Shown piece by piece: positions 25,992 to 35,161 of a DNA stretch of 64,000 nucleotides. Within the stretch, counting starts at the first letter, position 1, and each line of letters starts with the position of its first letter. The stretch is from Melghirimyces thermohalophilus (lineage in GTDB: Bacteria > Bacillota > Bacilli > Thermoactinomycetales > DSM-45169). The DNA lies in the NCBI RefSeq assembly GCF_900102685.1, contig NZ_FMZA01000007.1, positions 62,001 through 126,000 of the forward strand, written 5' to 3'. Made by a program: the position numbers and the translations under genes. The notes under the pieces were generated by a model. The model did not search any database. It saw nothing but the letters and a program-made list of their open reading frames with translations, and was not told where the DNA came from.

Positions 25992-26035
25992 ACACCCCCG
26001 GAACCCTTAACAGGGCGCCGGGGGTGTTGTTTTTC
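25992..26035 (+). terminator. Terminator of the YdeP-type gene
   Basis: 10-bp stem ACACCCCCGG/CCGGGGGTGT followed by a T-rich tail. The remaining bases to 26294 hold no gene that I can support. Confidence 0.85.
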
Positions 26036-26294
26036 GTGGCTATCGACTCATTGTGATAAATGAGGTCGATACGAGGGGAAGCGTTTACCCAAAAGAGCGA
26101 CTTGGTATTTGAGGGCACCACGAACCGACGAGGCTGACGCTCTGATAAAGGTTGCTCCCCTATCCAAAGGAGAATCAACTATCTCAGCTTGGCCCTTGCC
26201 CTTAGCAGGATAATTGGCAGGGCCGTCCAATCTTCTCTGCCAGGAAAGAGGAGCGCTCTCGGGTCGATGTCGCACTCGTTTTTCACAACGCTTA

Positions 26295-28907
26295 CTAGGA
26301 ATCATCCATCAAAATCATGACAACCCCCTGATCTCCGTCTACGCGGATCCTTTGCCCGTTCTCGATCTTTTCGGTGGCGCGGTCGATGCCGACCACAGCG
26401 GGAATCCCGTATTCTCTGGCTACCACCGCACCGTGGGTCATCAGGCCGCCGACCTCTGTCACTAAGGCGTTGGCAGACTGAAACAGCGGGGTCCACCCGG
26501 GATCGGTATGGGGAGCGACGAGAATCTCCCCGGGATGGAGTTGGGCTTCTTCCGGCTTGTGGACGATGCGGGCTTTTCCCTCCACCACACCGGCGGAAAC
26601 GGGATTTCCGAGAAGCGCTCCCTCGGGAAAGTTGCCTTGTCGGGGAGAGCCGGTCACCCGTTCCCCCTCGCTGGTCATTACCTTGGGCGGGGTGAGGCTT
26701 TGGTGGCGTTCAAAGGCCGCTTTTCGCTCCGCGACGGTGGCCGAAATGTCCGATGGAAAGGAACTGTGGGCGATCTGGATCAACTCTTCTAAGGTGAAAT
26801 AATATCCGTCTGCCACTTTGTTGAGAACCCCTTGTTTTACCCATTCTTCCAACTCGGCCACGATCGCTTTTTTGCATTCATCCAGAATCCGGGTCGCCAG
26901 ATATTTGGGGTGCTCCCGCAGTCCGCCCATGTAACGGTACACCTGGATCAGACGCTGAATCCGTCTTCCCTTCCATCCTCCTCCAACCCGGTTTAAAATC
27001 CGTTGCTTCGCCTCCTGAGCTTCTTCTTCCCCTTGTTGAAACTTGCGTCGATGGGCCCCGGGCTCCACGCTGCGCATATGTCCCAAGATGGCTGGAACCA
27101 GCTGGGTGGGCACCTCCCGCCAGCGGGGACGGGTCAGGTCGATCTCCCCTGGGCAGCGGTGACCGTATTGTTGGATAAAATCAGTAAAGGCTTGTCGAAA
27201 GGTGGCGCCGCCCTCTACTTGATCCAGCCCTTCGTAGAAACGGTCATCCTCAGCCTGTCGGAGATACGCTTCCACCTCGGGTAGCTGGCGAAGTCGATCA
27301 GCTAGATCTCCGATCTGGAGACCCATTTCGCTGGTCAGATTACCGGGGAGGGACTTATTTAAGGAAGCCAGTTCATCGGGATTTCCAAGGGCTTTTTTTA
27401 ACAGAAGGTAAGAGATCGGAAAAGAGATGACGTAGGGAAAGAGGTTTTGCAATAACTCCTTTCCCAAACCATTTAACACTCGCTGGATGGTCTCCAAGCG
27501 CTCGACGCCATGGCTTCCTTGTACCCTTTCATGGACTTCCTTCCACTTCTCCTCCATGAATCGCTCCACCTGACGTTGGGTCTCTTCTGGGTCACGCTGC
27601 CACAGATTGTTCCACACTTCTTTGGCGATGGGAGCGAAAAAGGGCCATTTGGAACGGAAAAACCGGGGTTTGGGAGAAACTTGCTGAAAGTCCGGCCGTT
27701 GGATCACATCGTGGATGGCCCGGCTGATCCTTTCATCGAATAAGTGATGAAGCACTCGTGGGAAGGCCTTTCGGCCGAAGCGGGTCCGCAGAAACTCCGT
27801 GGGATTGACAAACAGACGGCTGCCCGCTTCCAGAAGGACCTGTTTGGGAAGAATCGTGCGCAGGACGGAAATCCCCAGAGGCTTCATCGCATCGGTCATC
27901 ATCTGTACGTGTCCGAAGGAGAACATCACCTGCAGCGGTTCTCTAGGAATGTCCGGAAGGGGATATAGGGAGGTGATCGGACGGCTCTGCACGGTGAAGA
28001 TTTCGTCTCCTTCGATACAGAATTCAATATCCTGCGGGGATCCGAAATGCTTTTCGATCTCCTTTCCCCATGTGGCCAGTTGCAACACTTGGCTGTCAGT
28101 AAGGGCCGGTTGTGACTGTTGTTCCAAAGGCAACTCTCTTTGGATCGTCCCTCCCTCCGGCAAGGATTGGATCGCCAATTTTTTCTCCGAGATGGTTTTC
28201 TGAATGATTTGGCCGCTTTTGACTTTGTATAGATCCGCCGATACCATGCCGGAGACAATTGCTTCCCCCAGGCCAAAGCTGGCATTGATCGATACCGTGT
28301 TTCGATGGCCGTTGGTGGGATCAGCGGTAAACAGGATGCCGGACACTTCCGGCTGCACCATCCGCTGCACCACCACCGATAGATAAACGTGACGGTGGTC
28401 AAAGCCGTTTTTTGCCCGATAGGCGATCGCCCGATCGGTAAACAAGGAGACCCAACATTTTCGAATGGACTGCAGTAGTTCGTCCCTGCCTCGGATATTT
28501 AGAAATGTGTCCTGCTGTCCCGCGAAGGAGGCAGTGGGTAAGTCCTCCGCCGTCGCGCTGGAGCGGATGGCGTAAGCGTTTTGTGTTCCAACGGATTCCC
28601 AGGCCGAGACGATTTCCCGAACCAGCGAAGCGGGGATGTCCAAATGCAGCAGATGGTTGCGAATCCGTTCGCCCCATTTGCGTAAGGACTCCAAATCATG
28701 AGGGTCCAAGGCATTCAAGGCGTCCAAGTATGTATCCACGTCGGGGCTGGTTGCGAGGAAATGTCGGTAAGCCGAAGTGGTCACGCAGAAACCTCCTGGC
28801 ACCGGAAATCCGGCACGGCTCAACTCGCCCAGGTTGGCTCCCTTTCCGCCGACATCAGAGAGGCTGGACCGATCCACCTCTTCAAAAAACAAGATACGGG
28901 ATCCCAT
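26295..28907 (-). CDS. Rifampicin phosphotransferase / PEP-synthase-like enzyme
   Basis: An 870-residue three-domain phosphotransferase: ATP-grasp domain (DVGGKGANLGELSRAGFPVP at the N-terminus, IRSSATAEDLPTASFAGQQD), a long central substrate domain, and a C-terminal swivelling His domain with GGLMTHGAVVAREYGIPAVV. The reactive His falls at residue 825 by my count, the position reported for Listeria rifampicin phosphotransferase. Bacillus Pps-type proteins of this size share this motif rather than the E. coli PpsA one. It probably inactivates rifamycins, but a PEP-synthase role is not excluded. ATG 28905-28907 is chosen for its AAAAGGAG site. Confidence 0.83.
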   Translation of the reverse strand: MGSRILFFEEVDRSSLSDVGGKGANLGELSRAGFPVPGGFCVTTSAYRHFLATSPDVDTYLDALNALDPHDLESLRKWGERIRNHLLHLDIPASLVREIVSAWESVGTQNAYAIRSSATAEDLPTASFAGQQDTFLNIRGRDELLQSIRKCWVSLFTDRAIAYRAKNGFDHRHVYLSVVVQRMVQPEVSGILFTADPTNGHRNTVSINASFGLGEAIVSGMVSADLYKVKSGQIIQKTISEKKLAIQSLPEGGTIQRELPLEQQSQPALTDSQVLQLATWGKEIEKHFGSPQDIEFCIEGDEIFTVQSRPITSLYPLPDIPREPLQVMFSFGHVQMMTDAMKPLGISVLRTILPKQVLLEAGSRLFVNPTEFLRTRFGRKAFPRVLHHLFDERISRAIHDVIQRPDFQQVSPKPRFFRSKWPFFAPIAKEVWNNLWQRDPEETQRQVERFMEEKWKEVHERVQGSHGVERLETIQRVLNGLGKELLQNLFPYVISFPISYLLLKKALGNPDELASLNKSLPGNLTSEMGLQIGDLADRLRQLPEVEAYLRQAEDDRFYEGLDQVEGGATFRQAFTDFIQQYGHRCPGEIDLTRPRWREVPTQLVPAILGHMRSVEPGAHRRKFQQGEEEAQEAKQRILNRVGGGWKGRRIQRLIQVYRYMGGLREHPKYLATRILDECKKAIVAELEEWVKQGVLNKVADGYYFTLEELIQIAHSSFPSDISATVAERKAAFERHQSLTPPKVMTSEGERVTGSPRQGNFPEGALLGNPVSAGVVEGKARIVHKPEEAQLHPGEILVAPHTDPGWTPLFQSANALVTEVGGLMTHGAVVAREYGIPAVVGIDRATEKIENGQRIRVDGDQGVVMILMDDS

Positions 28908-29007
28908 GCATCGCACTCCTTTTCTCATATTGAAATGACCGGATGTGCCTACTTGTGCTTTCCATCGACGTAAGCCCGATGTAAGGTTAATATATCATAA
29001 ATCAGTT

Positions 29008-29029
29008 TTAAAGTGAGCACTCACTTTAA
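29008..29029. promoter_or_regulatory. TetR-type operator palindrome upstream of the rifampicin-phosphotransferase-like gene
   Basis: Ten-base perfect arms TTAAAGTGAG and CTCACTTTAA separated by CA, about 100 bp upstream of the minus-strand start and next to AT-rich promoter-like sequence. The GTGAG-N2-CTCAC core is typical of TetR/AcrR operators. No tetR gene is adjacent. Confidence 0.6.
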
Positions 29030-29168
29030 TTCTGGAGAAATTCACTGCGATCGGCCTCCTTGGGGTTATAAGGGGGGAGAAGGGCATGGAATATAACATC
29101 CAGAATCAACGTGACAGATGGTATATTTATAATATTATACGAATGAATATTCGAAAGGGAGTGACGTG

Positions 29169-29291
29169 ATGAAACGGGTTTGCCAGTCTTCCTCCTTGTC
29201 CGATGATCTGGCGGAAACAGAGGAAGTGGAGGTCTCTCATCCTTTGATTCAGCAGAAAGCGAAGGAGTTGTCCCGAGCCCCAAACGACTGA
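29169..29291 (+). pseudogene. Possible N-terminal remnant of a transglutaminase-like protein
   Basis: A 40-codon frame with a good AAGGGAGTGACGTG leader encodes VEVSHPLIQQKAKELS. This resembles the stretch ahead of the transglutaminase-like domain (a HPxIxxKAxEL pattern) as I remember it, then stops. The downstream 150 bases contain no continuation that I could reconstruct. The identification is weak. Confidence 0.25.
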
Positions 29292-29443
29292 TGTTCTGTG
29301 GCAGCACGAGGACGCCCTCGACATGTACCTGCACCATTTGCCTACCTCATTGTGGGCGGAGATTTCACAGTTCTCTCTCTATCACAATTCAATAATCGGT
29401 GGCTGGAAGCAGTTATTTTTCATGATCCTCATCTTTTCAATCT

Positions 29444-29476
29444 CAAAAAAAGACCCGAACGGGATCCGTTCCGGTC
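29444..29476 (-). terminator. Terminator of the tctCBA operon
   Basis: 11-bp stem (29452-29462 with 29466-29476, one mismatch) with a seven-T tail on the minus strand, right after the tctA stop. Confidence 0.88.
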
Positions 29477-29484
29477 GTAGTTGC

Positions 29485-31008
29485 TTATTCGATTTTCGCG
29501 GGGCGTTGGTGCTGTTTAAAGAGCTTTGCTTTGGAACGGACATACCAGGGCGTCTGAGTGACGAGGGTGAAGACGATGGCGAAGGTTAAGAGAAAGCTGA
29601 TCGGATGGGTGAATAGGCTTGTCGTGAGGCCGAGGAGGCTTCCCTGTTCGATCATGATCGCCCGGCGAAAGTGCCCTTCCATCATCGGCCCCAGAATCAT
29701 GCCCAGCACCATGGGACCGGTCGGAAAACGGTACTGTTTCATGAAGTAGCCGATGACGCCGAAGATAACCATCCAATAGACGTCGATGACGCTATTGCGG
29801 ATCGCATACGCGCCGACCACGGTCAAGAAGGCGATGATGGGCAGCAGCACATGCTTGGGGATCAGGACGATCCGGGCGAAAGTGGACAATCCCATCAATC
29901 CCCAGATAAATACGAATACAGCAGAAATGATTCCGGCACCGATGATCACCCCAAACAGGTCCGGTGATGACTGGATCAGCAGTGGACCCGGGGTCAACCC
30001 CTGGATCATCAATCCGCCGAGGATGACGGCGGTCACCGCATCCCCTGGAATGCCCAGGGTCAACATCGGGATCAGGGCGCCGCCGATGGCCGACATATTG
30101 GCGGTGTCGGGGGCGAGCACCCCTTCATATGCCCCTTTGCCGAAGGGACGGGAAGGTTTTTTGACCGTTCGCTTTGCGTGATCGTAGGCCATCAGGCTGG
30201 CGATTTCGCCGCCTGCACCTGGCAGGGAGCCGATCAATACGCCGATGGCGGAGGTCCGGATGGATAGCGGGAGAAAACGGAGGAATTGAGCGCAGGAAGG
30301 GAGAAACTGGCCTGAGATGTCGTTCATTCGGTTCTTTTTCAGATGGCGGAGTTGGTGGAGCACTTCGGCTAGCCCGAATAGCCCCAGCATGCAGGCGATA
30401 AAGTTGATCCCGCCTTTCAGTTCCACACTGCCAAAGGTGAAACGGTCAACGCCTGTCAGAGAATCCATCCCCACCAGACCGATGATCATCCCTAAACCGG
30501 CGACGAAAATCGATTTCGGTAAATCTTTGGATCCTACGCTGCCGACGACGAGGATCCCTAAGAGCATCATCAGAAAATAGTCACGCGGTGCAAAGGAAAG
30601 GGCGATGGAGGAGATGAGAGGGGACGCTGTGGCCAGTACCGCGATCCCTAAGAGTCCCCCCAGAACGGAATAGACCGTCGCGTATCCGATGGCCAGCCCG
30701 CTTTCTCCCCGTTGTGCCAGGGGATATCCATCAAAGGTGGCAGCTAAAGAGGAAGGGGTTCCCGGAATATTGAGCAGAATGGCAGAGCGGGAACCGCCAT
30801 ACACTCCGCCAAAAAAGACCCCGATGATCAAAACGATGGCAGGAATCGTATCCCATGTATAGGACAGCGAGACCAGCAGGGTGGCGGCCATGGTGACCGA
30901 CAGACCCGGCAAGGCTCCGATGATAAATCCTGCGAAGGTACCGAAGGCGGCGATGAAAAACAGTTTTGGGTCCGTAAATGGAATAAGGAGATATTCAAAC
31001 CAGGCCAA
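29485..31008 (-). CDS. tctA: Tripartite tricarboxylate transporter, large permease TctA
   Basis: A 507-residue permease with 11-12 membrane helices and the TctA signatures GALPGLSVTMAATLLVSL (near 32), YGGSRSAILLNIPGTP (about 82), and the second half-repeat GSLPGAGGEIASLMAYDHAK. It uses the cation gradient to import a carboxylate delivered by TctC. The start at TTG 31006-31008 is favoured by AAGGAGGTG nearby. It lies 13 nt after tctB and closes the tctC-tctB-tctA operon. Confidence 0.92.
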   Translation of the reverse strand: MAWFEYLLIPFTDPKLFFIAAFGTFAGFIIGALPGLSVTMAATLLVSLSYTWDTIPAIVLIIGVFFGGVYGGSRSAILLNIPGTPSSLAATFDGYPLAQRGESGLAIGYATVYSVLGGLLGIAVLATASPLISSIALSFAPRDYFLMMLLGILVVGSVGSKDLPKSIFVAGLGMIIGLVGMDSLTGVDRFTFGSVELKGGINFIACMLGLFGLAEVLHQLRHLKKNRMNDISGQFLPSCAQFLRFLPLSIRTSAIGVLIGSLPGAGGEIASLMAYDHAKRTVKKPSRPFGKGAYEGVLAPDTANMSAIGGALIPMLTLGIPGDAVTAVILGGLMIQGLTPGPLLIQSSPDLFGVIIGAGIISAVFVFIWGLMGLSTFARIVLIPKHVLLPIIAFLTVVGAYAIRNSVIDVYWMVIFGVIGYFMKQYRFPTGPMVLGMILGPMMEGHFRRAIMIEQGSLLGLTTSLFTHPISFLLTFAIVFTLVTQTPWYVRSKAKLFKQHQRPAKIE

Positions 31009-31021
31009 GGAATTCACCTCC

Positions 31022-31480
31022 TTATGATGGAAAAACGATTTTAAAGATATAGACAAACAGAACGTAGATCACACCAGCAGTAATCACCGCAACCAAAAGG
31101 TTGGTCAGCCAACGGGAGCGATTCAGTATCGTCATGGAGGTAAATAGGTAAAGAATCGACAAAAGGAGGAAATGGATGACCTGCATCAACACGGCAAACA
31201 GAAGGATACCACCGATAAAAGAGACCAGCCTTACCAGTGGAAGGGAAGGCTCGGAGCCTTCATCAGAGCCCTGGTCCTCTTTTTCATCGGAGGCGGGGAT
31301 GGCCTTCCTCCGCCATATCAAAAGGGAACAAATCAATAGAAGAATGGCGATCAACGCCGGAAAAAAACTGGCGGATGACGGATCTAACACCTGATTGTCT
31401 TCAATGTTGAAGGATAGCCCCAGGATTGTCAGACTGATCGCAGTTAACAGAAAGGGAACTCCCCGGCTGGAAGCGGTCAT
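31022..31480 (-). CDS. tctB: Tripartite tricarboxylate transporter, small permease TctB
   Basis: A 152-residue protein with four hydrophobic helices and an acidic central loop (SDEKEDQGSDEGSEP). The size and topology are typical of the poorly conserved TctB subunit. It sits between tctC (7 nt) and tctA (13 nt) in one operon, which supports the call more than the sequence does. Confidence 0.85.
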   Translation of the reverse strand: MTASSRGVPFLLTAISLTILGLSFNIEDNQVLDPSSASFFPALIAILLLICSLLIWRRKAIPASDEKEDQGSDEGSEPSLPLVRLVSFIGGILLFAVLMQVIHFLLLSILYLFTSMTILNRSRWLTNLLVAVITAGVIYVLFVYIFKIVFPS

Positions 31481-31487
31481 CCGTCAA

Positions 31488-32549
31488 TCACCTCTCTTGA
31501 TCGGAACGGGATGGTTTTTTGGGAATGTTTAACTTGGCGGGGTGCACCTTGGCTTCCCCGCCCTCATAGATCAACCAGGCGGTGGTGGATTGCCAATCGC
31601 GCCAATATCGTTCCGCCTCTTTGCCGTGGAGGTTCATGGGAATGGCGCCGATATTCCTCAGCGCTTTCTGGAATTTGGGGGTTTCTTCCGCCTTGGCAAA
31701 AGCCTTCGCCAGTTTCGCTTTTATCGGTTCCGGTGTCCCTTTTTTCACCCACACCCCGAAAAAAGGCCCCCATGGCAGGTGTTGTTCCAGTTGGGGCAAG
31801 GATTGCGTCACAGTCGGCACATCAGGTATGGCTGGAACCGGCTGATCGTTGATCACAGCGAGAATTCTTACCTTGCCGGCCTTCTGATTATTGATGGCGG
31901 CGCTCAAGGCGGAAACAGTGGCATCGATATGCCCGCCCAGCAAGGCGGTTAAAGCCGGTCCATCTCCCGGGAAGGGGATCAGATTAAAGCGGGTACCGGC
32001 TGCACCGTTAATCATGCTGCTGACCACGTGGGGCAGTCCGCCCGGCCCGGTGGATCCCATCTTGATCTTTCCGGGGCGCGCCTTGGCATCCTGGAGCAGG
32101 TCATCCAGGGTTTTGTATTTGGAGTCGGCGGGCACCACCACTGTTGCCATCGTTCGTGCGTACAGAGCAATCGGTTCAAAGTCGTCAAATCCCAGCGCCG
32201 AAATATCCAGTACCCCATACAGAGCCGGATTTTCCGCGGAAAACAGCAAATGGGTACCATCGGGCTCCTGTTCATAAACATAGTGGGTTCCGATGGAGCC
32301 GGTGGCGCCGGGCTTATTCGTCAACACGATCGACTGTCCCAGTTCTTTCTCAACTAATGGGGAGATGGTGCGGGCGATGCTGTCGGTGGTCCCGCCTTGA
32401 TCCCAGGGGATGACGCCGGTGATGGGTTTGGAGGGATAGGTGCCTGTCGTTTGGAATTCATTAGACAGGAAAACCGGAGCGTTACAGGCGGACAATAGGA
32501 TCAGACTCAAAATCAGGACCATGCCAGTCCCTAACCGCAACCATTTCAT
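31488..32549 (-). CDS. tctC: Tripartite tricarboxylate transporter substrate-binding lipoprotein TctC
   Basis: A 353-residue extracytoplasmic binding protein with a lipoprotein signal: hydrophobic stretch then LLSACNAP, lipidated Cys near residue 22. The Bug/TctC fold follows, with GGTTDSIARTI, NKPGATGSIG and STGPGGLPH contacting a carboxylate. Citrate-like or aromatic acids are common ligands; the actual one cannot be read. AAGGAGGTGG precedes the ATG at 32547-32549. It is the first gene of the operon, divergent from a zinc dehydrogenase. Confidence 0.92.
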   Translation of the reverse strand: MKWLRLGTGMVLILSLILLSACNAPVFLSNEFQTTGTYPSKPITGVIPWDQGGTTDSIARTISPLVEKELGQSIVLTNKPGATGSIGTHYVYEQEPDGTHLLFSAENPALYGVLDISALGFDDFEPIALYARTMATVVVPADSKYKTLDDLLQDAKARPGKIKMGSTGPGGLPHVVSSMINGAAGTRFNLIPFPGDGPALTALLGGHIDATVSALSAAINNQKAGKVRILAVINDQPVPAIPDVPTVTQSLPQLEQHLPWGPFFGVWVKKGTPEPIKAKLAKAFAKAEETPKFQKALRNIGAIPMNLHGKEAERYWRDWQSTTAWLIYEGGEAKVHPAKLNIPKKPSRSDQER

Positions 32550-32777
32550 AGATGCCACCTCCTTGGCAATGATCGAGAAAATTTAGCCCGTTAAATGATA
32601 AAAGTTGCAGATTGGAACGAAGTATAGCAGACGCTAAAAAGATTTGTCTACACAAAAGGGAAAAATATAAAAATGAAAACAGCCATCGCTTTACGAAACA
32701 GGGGGTCCCACTTACAATGATGATCATGAACCGATTACAAACAGGGACACCATTCACAATTGAAGGAGAAATCAATC

Positions 32778-33767
32778 ATGTTGGAAATCCGTCTCAATCA
32801 ACCCGGTGATCTGGAGTTAAGAGAGATGGAACCCCTTCGGTCCCCGGGGGAGGAAGAGATCCGGCTCCAAACCATCTACGGGGGAATCTGCGGCTCGGAT
32901 CTCAGTCTCTTTCAAGGTCGACTACACCATGCCACTTATCCGCTCCGGCCCGGACATGAAATATTGGGAAAGATTGTGGAGGCGGGGAAAGAGGTAGGTT
33001 ACGATATCGGAACTCGGGTCGTGATCCTCCCTAATACATTTTGCGGAGAATGTGATTTTTGTCTACAGGGGAGAACCAATCTCTGCCGTCACAAACGCTC
33101 CCTTGGCGTCAATGCCGACGGTGGGTTTGCGGAGGAATGGATCCTCCCCGGTCGTTATGTGCTGCCGATTCCCGATAATCTCCCCGATGAAAAAGCGGTG
33201 TTGATCGAACCCTTTGCGGTGGTGGTTCACGCCTTTAACAAGGTGAACATAACAGAAGGTACCGCCGTATTAATCGTCGGTTGTGGCAATGAGGGAATGT
33301 TAGCGACTTGCCTGGCGGATCATTTGGGAGCCGATGTCACCGCCGTCGACTTGAAACCGTCCAAGCGGGAGTGGGTGAGCCGTCTTGGGCGGGTTCGCGC
33401 AGCAAAACCAGAGGAAATCGACGAGGAAACCTTCGATGTGGTGATCGAAGCCGCGGGAACGAAGTTATCCGTCGAGCAGAGTATCCAGCATGTGGCCCCT
33501 GGCGGTGCCATGGTCATGATCGGCATGACCCAGGAAGCCAATATTCCGGTGATGCAAATGGTGCGCCAAGAATGGACCTTATACGGATCCATAATCTATA
33601 ACTATCCCGATGATTATCTGAAAAGCATCCAGTATTTGCGGGACGAGCGCTTCAAGGTGGATGAGGTCGTCTCCGAGATCCTTCCCTTTTCCCAGGCTGA
33701 GAAAGCTTACGAAAAAGCGATGTCAGGTGAATATGGCAAAATTTTATTGGATTTTCGAGGATCCTAA
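32778..33767 (+). CDS. Zinc-dependent medium-chain alcohol/polyol dehydrogenase
   Basis: A 329-residue MDR protein. The catalytic zinc site is in GGICGSD (about residue 37) and RPGHEILG (about 62); the structural zinc cysteines are in FCGECDFCLQGRTNLC (about 89-104). The NAD site is atypical, VLIVGCGNEGMLATCLA. It resembles sorbitol/threonine-type dehydrogenases acting on a hydroxy acid or polyol. GAAGGAGAAATC precedes the ATG. Divergence from tctCBA suggests it oxidises the imported compound or a product of it. Confidence 0.87.
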   Translation: MLEIRLNQPGDLELREMEPLRSPGEEEIRLQTIYGGICGSDLSLFQGRLHHATYPLRPGHEILGKIVEAGKEVGYDIGTRVVILPNTFCGECDFCLQGRTNLCRHKRSLGVNADGGFAEEWILPGRYVLPIPDNLPDEKAVLIEPFAVVVHAFNKVNITEGTAVLIVGCGNEGMLATCLADHLGADVTAVDLKPSKREWVSRLGRVRAAKPEEIDEETFDVVIEAAGTKLSVEQSIQHVAPGGAMVMIGMTQEANIPVMQMVRQEWTLYGSIIYNYPDDYLKSIQYLRDERFKVDEVVSEILPFSQAEKAYEKAMSGEYGKILLDFRGS

Positions 33768-33778
33768 AGGAAAAATGA

Positions 33779-33806
33779 GGCGGCAGCTGAAAAAGCTGCC
33801 GCCTTT
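33779..33806 (+). terminator. Terminator of the zinc dehydrogenase gene
   Basis: 10-bp stem GGCGGCAGCT/AGCTGCCGCC followed by T4. Confidence 0.88.
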
Positions 33807-33910
33807 TGCTGTGTAACGCCTCAAAATTTCGGGAATACGGGTCCGGTGTGGAGATGGAAGGGAGTTAAGATGAGAAAAAGTTTTATTCAAAAAGGAAAAA
33901 GGTGAACAGG

Positions 33911-34293
33911 ATGAAGTGCTTCAAGAAATGGGTGGTCAAATTCATCATGATGACCGCCGTCTTATGGCTTGTACTGGGAGGGCTTTTCGGGATCTCCTTT
34001 GGAACCCTTTTCACCACCAGTGTGTTGCTACCGGTCTCGCTTATCTCATCGGTGACCGGTTTGTATTGCCGCGATATGGTCATGGAATAGCGACCATCGC
34101 GGACTCTGGTCTCGCCCTGGCAAGCGCCTGGCTGTTGGGTTCCCTTTTGTTTACAAGGCCGATTGCCCTGGGGATGGAAGTGCTGATCTCCGCTGTGGTT
34201 ACCGCCATTGGGGAAGCCTTTTTCCATCGGTATACGTGCAGGAGGCGGGGCGGATGTTCCGTCGGAGCCGAACCTACAGACGGAATTTGGTGA
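33911..34293 (+). pseudogene. DUF2512 (YndM-like) membrane protein with one frameshift
   Basis: From ATG 33911 the frame encodes MKCFKKWVVKFIMMTAVLW and on to GTLFTTSVL, then drifts. One base further on the other frame continues ATGLAYLIGDRFVLPRYGHG and ATIADSGLALASAWLLGSLL, exactly the next part of the DUF2512 fold. A single-base deletion near 34025 explains it. Everything else is complete, so this is either a recent pseudogene or an assembly error. Confidence 0.75.
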
Positions 34294-34331
34294 GGAGAAC
34301 AGGGAAACGGGTTCGCTGGTGTGAAAATAAA

Positions 34332-34359
34332 GAATACCGGCCGATCATGGCCGGTATTC
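34332..34359 (-). terminator. Perfect hairpin, probable minus-strand terminator
   Basis: 11-bp stem GAATACCGGCC/GGCCGGTATTC with a T-rich tail on the minus strand (TTTATTTTC). It lies downstream of the HPr-like gene and the convergent DUF2512 pseudogene. Confidence 0.6.
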
Positions 34360-34545
34360 CGGGTCAGAGAAAGATGATGGTGAAAGAGGGAGAAAGGTTG
34401 GGTCGGGTAACCTTTCTGAATTCAATATAACAAAAGAGACTTTTTTGGTCGATCAGTCGGAAGGATAGTTTTTTCCCCCTCCATTTGGCCCATCCTTTAT
34501 GCGGAGGGTAGAAGGGAGTCATCGATTGTTAGGGTGATTCCCCTT

Positions 34546-34824
34546 TCACATGGCTTCCAGGGCAAGTTTGGGTACGGGAAACATCTTTTCCGAACAACTT
34601 ATGACTCGATCGGCATCGGTTCCATGAGCCACTATATGAAAGGATTCTCCCGGTCGAAGGTGACTGAAGAACCACGCCAAACTTAATATGCTTTTTCCGT
34701 TGATCTCCGCTGCTTGTTTGCGGAGATAAATTTCGCTTTGAAAGAGGAGGAACTTTTGCCGCAGATCCAAGATCTGATCCAATGTGATCCTCGTCGATAA
34801 TACCAGTAACTTTTGTCGAAGCAA
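34546..34824 (-). CDS. HPr-like protein lacking the phosphorylatable histidine motif
   Basis: A 92-residue protein with the HPr fold signatures in order: KFLLFQSEIYLRK, INGKSILSLAWFFSHL (equivalent to the Ser46 region KSIMGVMSL) and GESFHIVAHGTDAD. Where HPr has GLHARPA with the active His15, this reads STRITLDQILDLRQ, so it cannot accept phosphate from enzyme I by the normal route. Like Crh, it may serve regulation only. It starts at TTG with AAAGGGGAT upstream. No PTS gene is adjacent. Confidence 0.68.
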   Translation of the reverse strand: MLRQKLLVLSTRITLDQILDLRQKFLLFQSEIYLRKQAAEINGKSILSLAWFFSHLRPGESFHIVAHGTDADRVISCSEKMFPVPKLALEAM

Positions 34825-34951
34825 CGGGGCATCCCCTTTCGTTGTATGCCTTTACATTTAAATATACCCGATGATTTTTAAGTATCGTTATATAAATATT
34901 GAACATTTTGGGAGAACTGATCAAAAAACGGATCCATGGTGACGGTTGACT

Positions 34952-34985
34952 AAAAGACCTGCGCGGCCCTATGGGTCTTTTTTTC
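34952..34985 (+). terminator. Orphan terminator-like hairpin
   Basis: AAAAGACC (34952-34959) pairs with GGTCTTTT and is followed by T residues. No intact plus-strand gene ends just upstream. It may close a short non-coding transcript, or be a leader attenuator for a promoter further left. Confidence 0.45.
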
Positions 34986-35097
34986 TACCCCCTTTGGACG
35001 GTTTGGTCTTCCGCAGGGACCGTTTTGCTTAGCTTTTCTCGGAGAACGATTTCACTTCCAGATCGGTTCGAGAGAAGGGAGTATTATTACGAATATT

Positions 35098-35126
35098 TTG
35101 ACTAATGGGTCGGAATCCTTTATGAT
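35098..35126 (+). promoter_or_regulatory. Sigma-A-type promoter of nhaC
   Basis: TTGACT (35098-35103), a 17-bp spacer, then TATGAT (35121-35126). Transcription would start near 35133, giving a leader of about 29 nt to the ATG at 35162. Confidence 0.75.
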
Positions 35127-35161
35127 AACCCTAAATCATGAAAAAAAGTGGGGATTTGACG

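Noticed and set aside
26048-26305. 85-codon minus-strand ORF downstream of the rifampicin-phosphotransferase-like gene
   Set aside because: No ribosome site, overlaps the end of the upstream gene in another frame, no family features.
32698-32763. Two ACAGGG...CACAAT-like segments upstream of the zinc dehydrogenase, possible direct-repeat operator
   Set aside because: Only the ends match convincingly; similarity over the 23-bp units is too low to claim a repeat.
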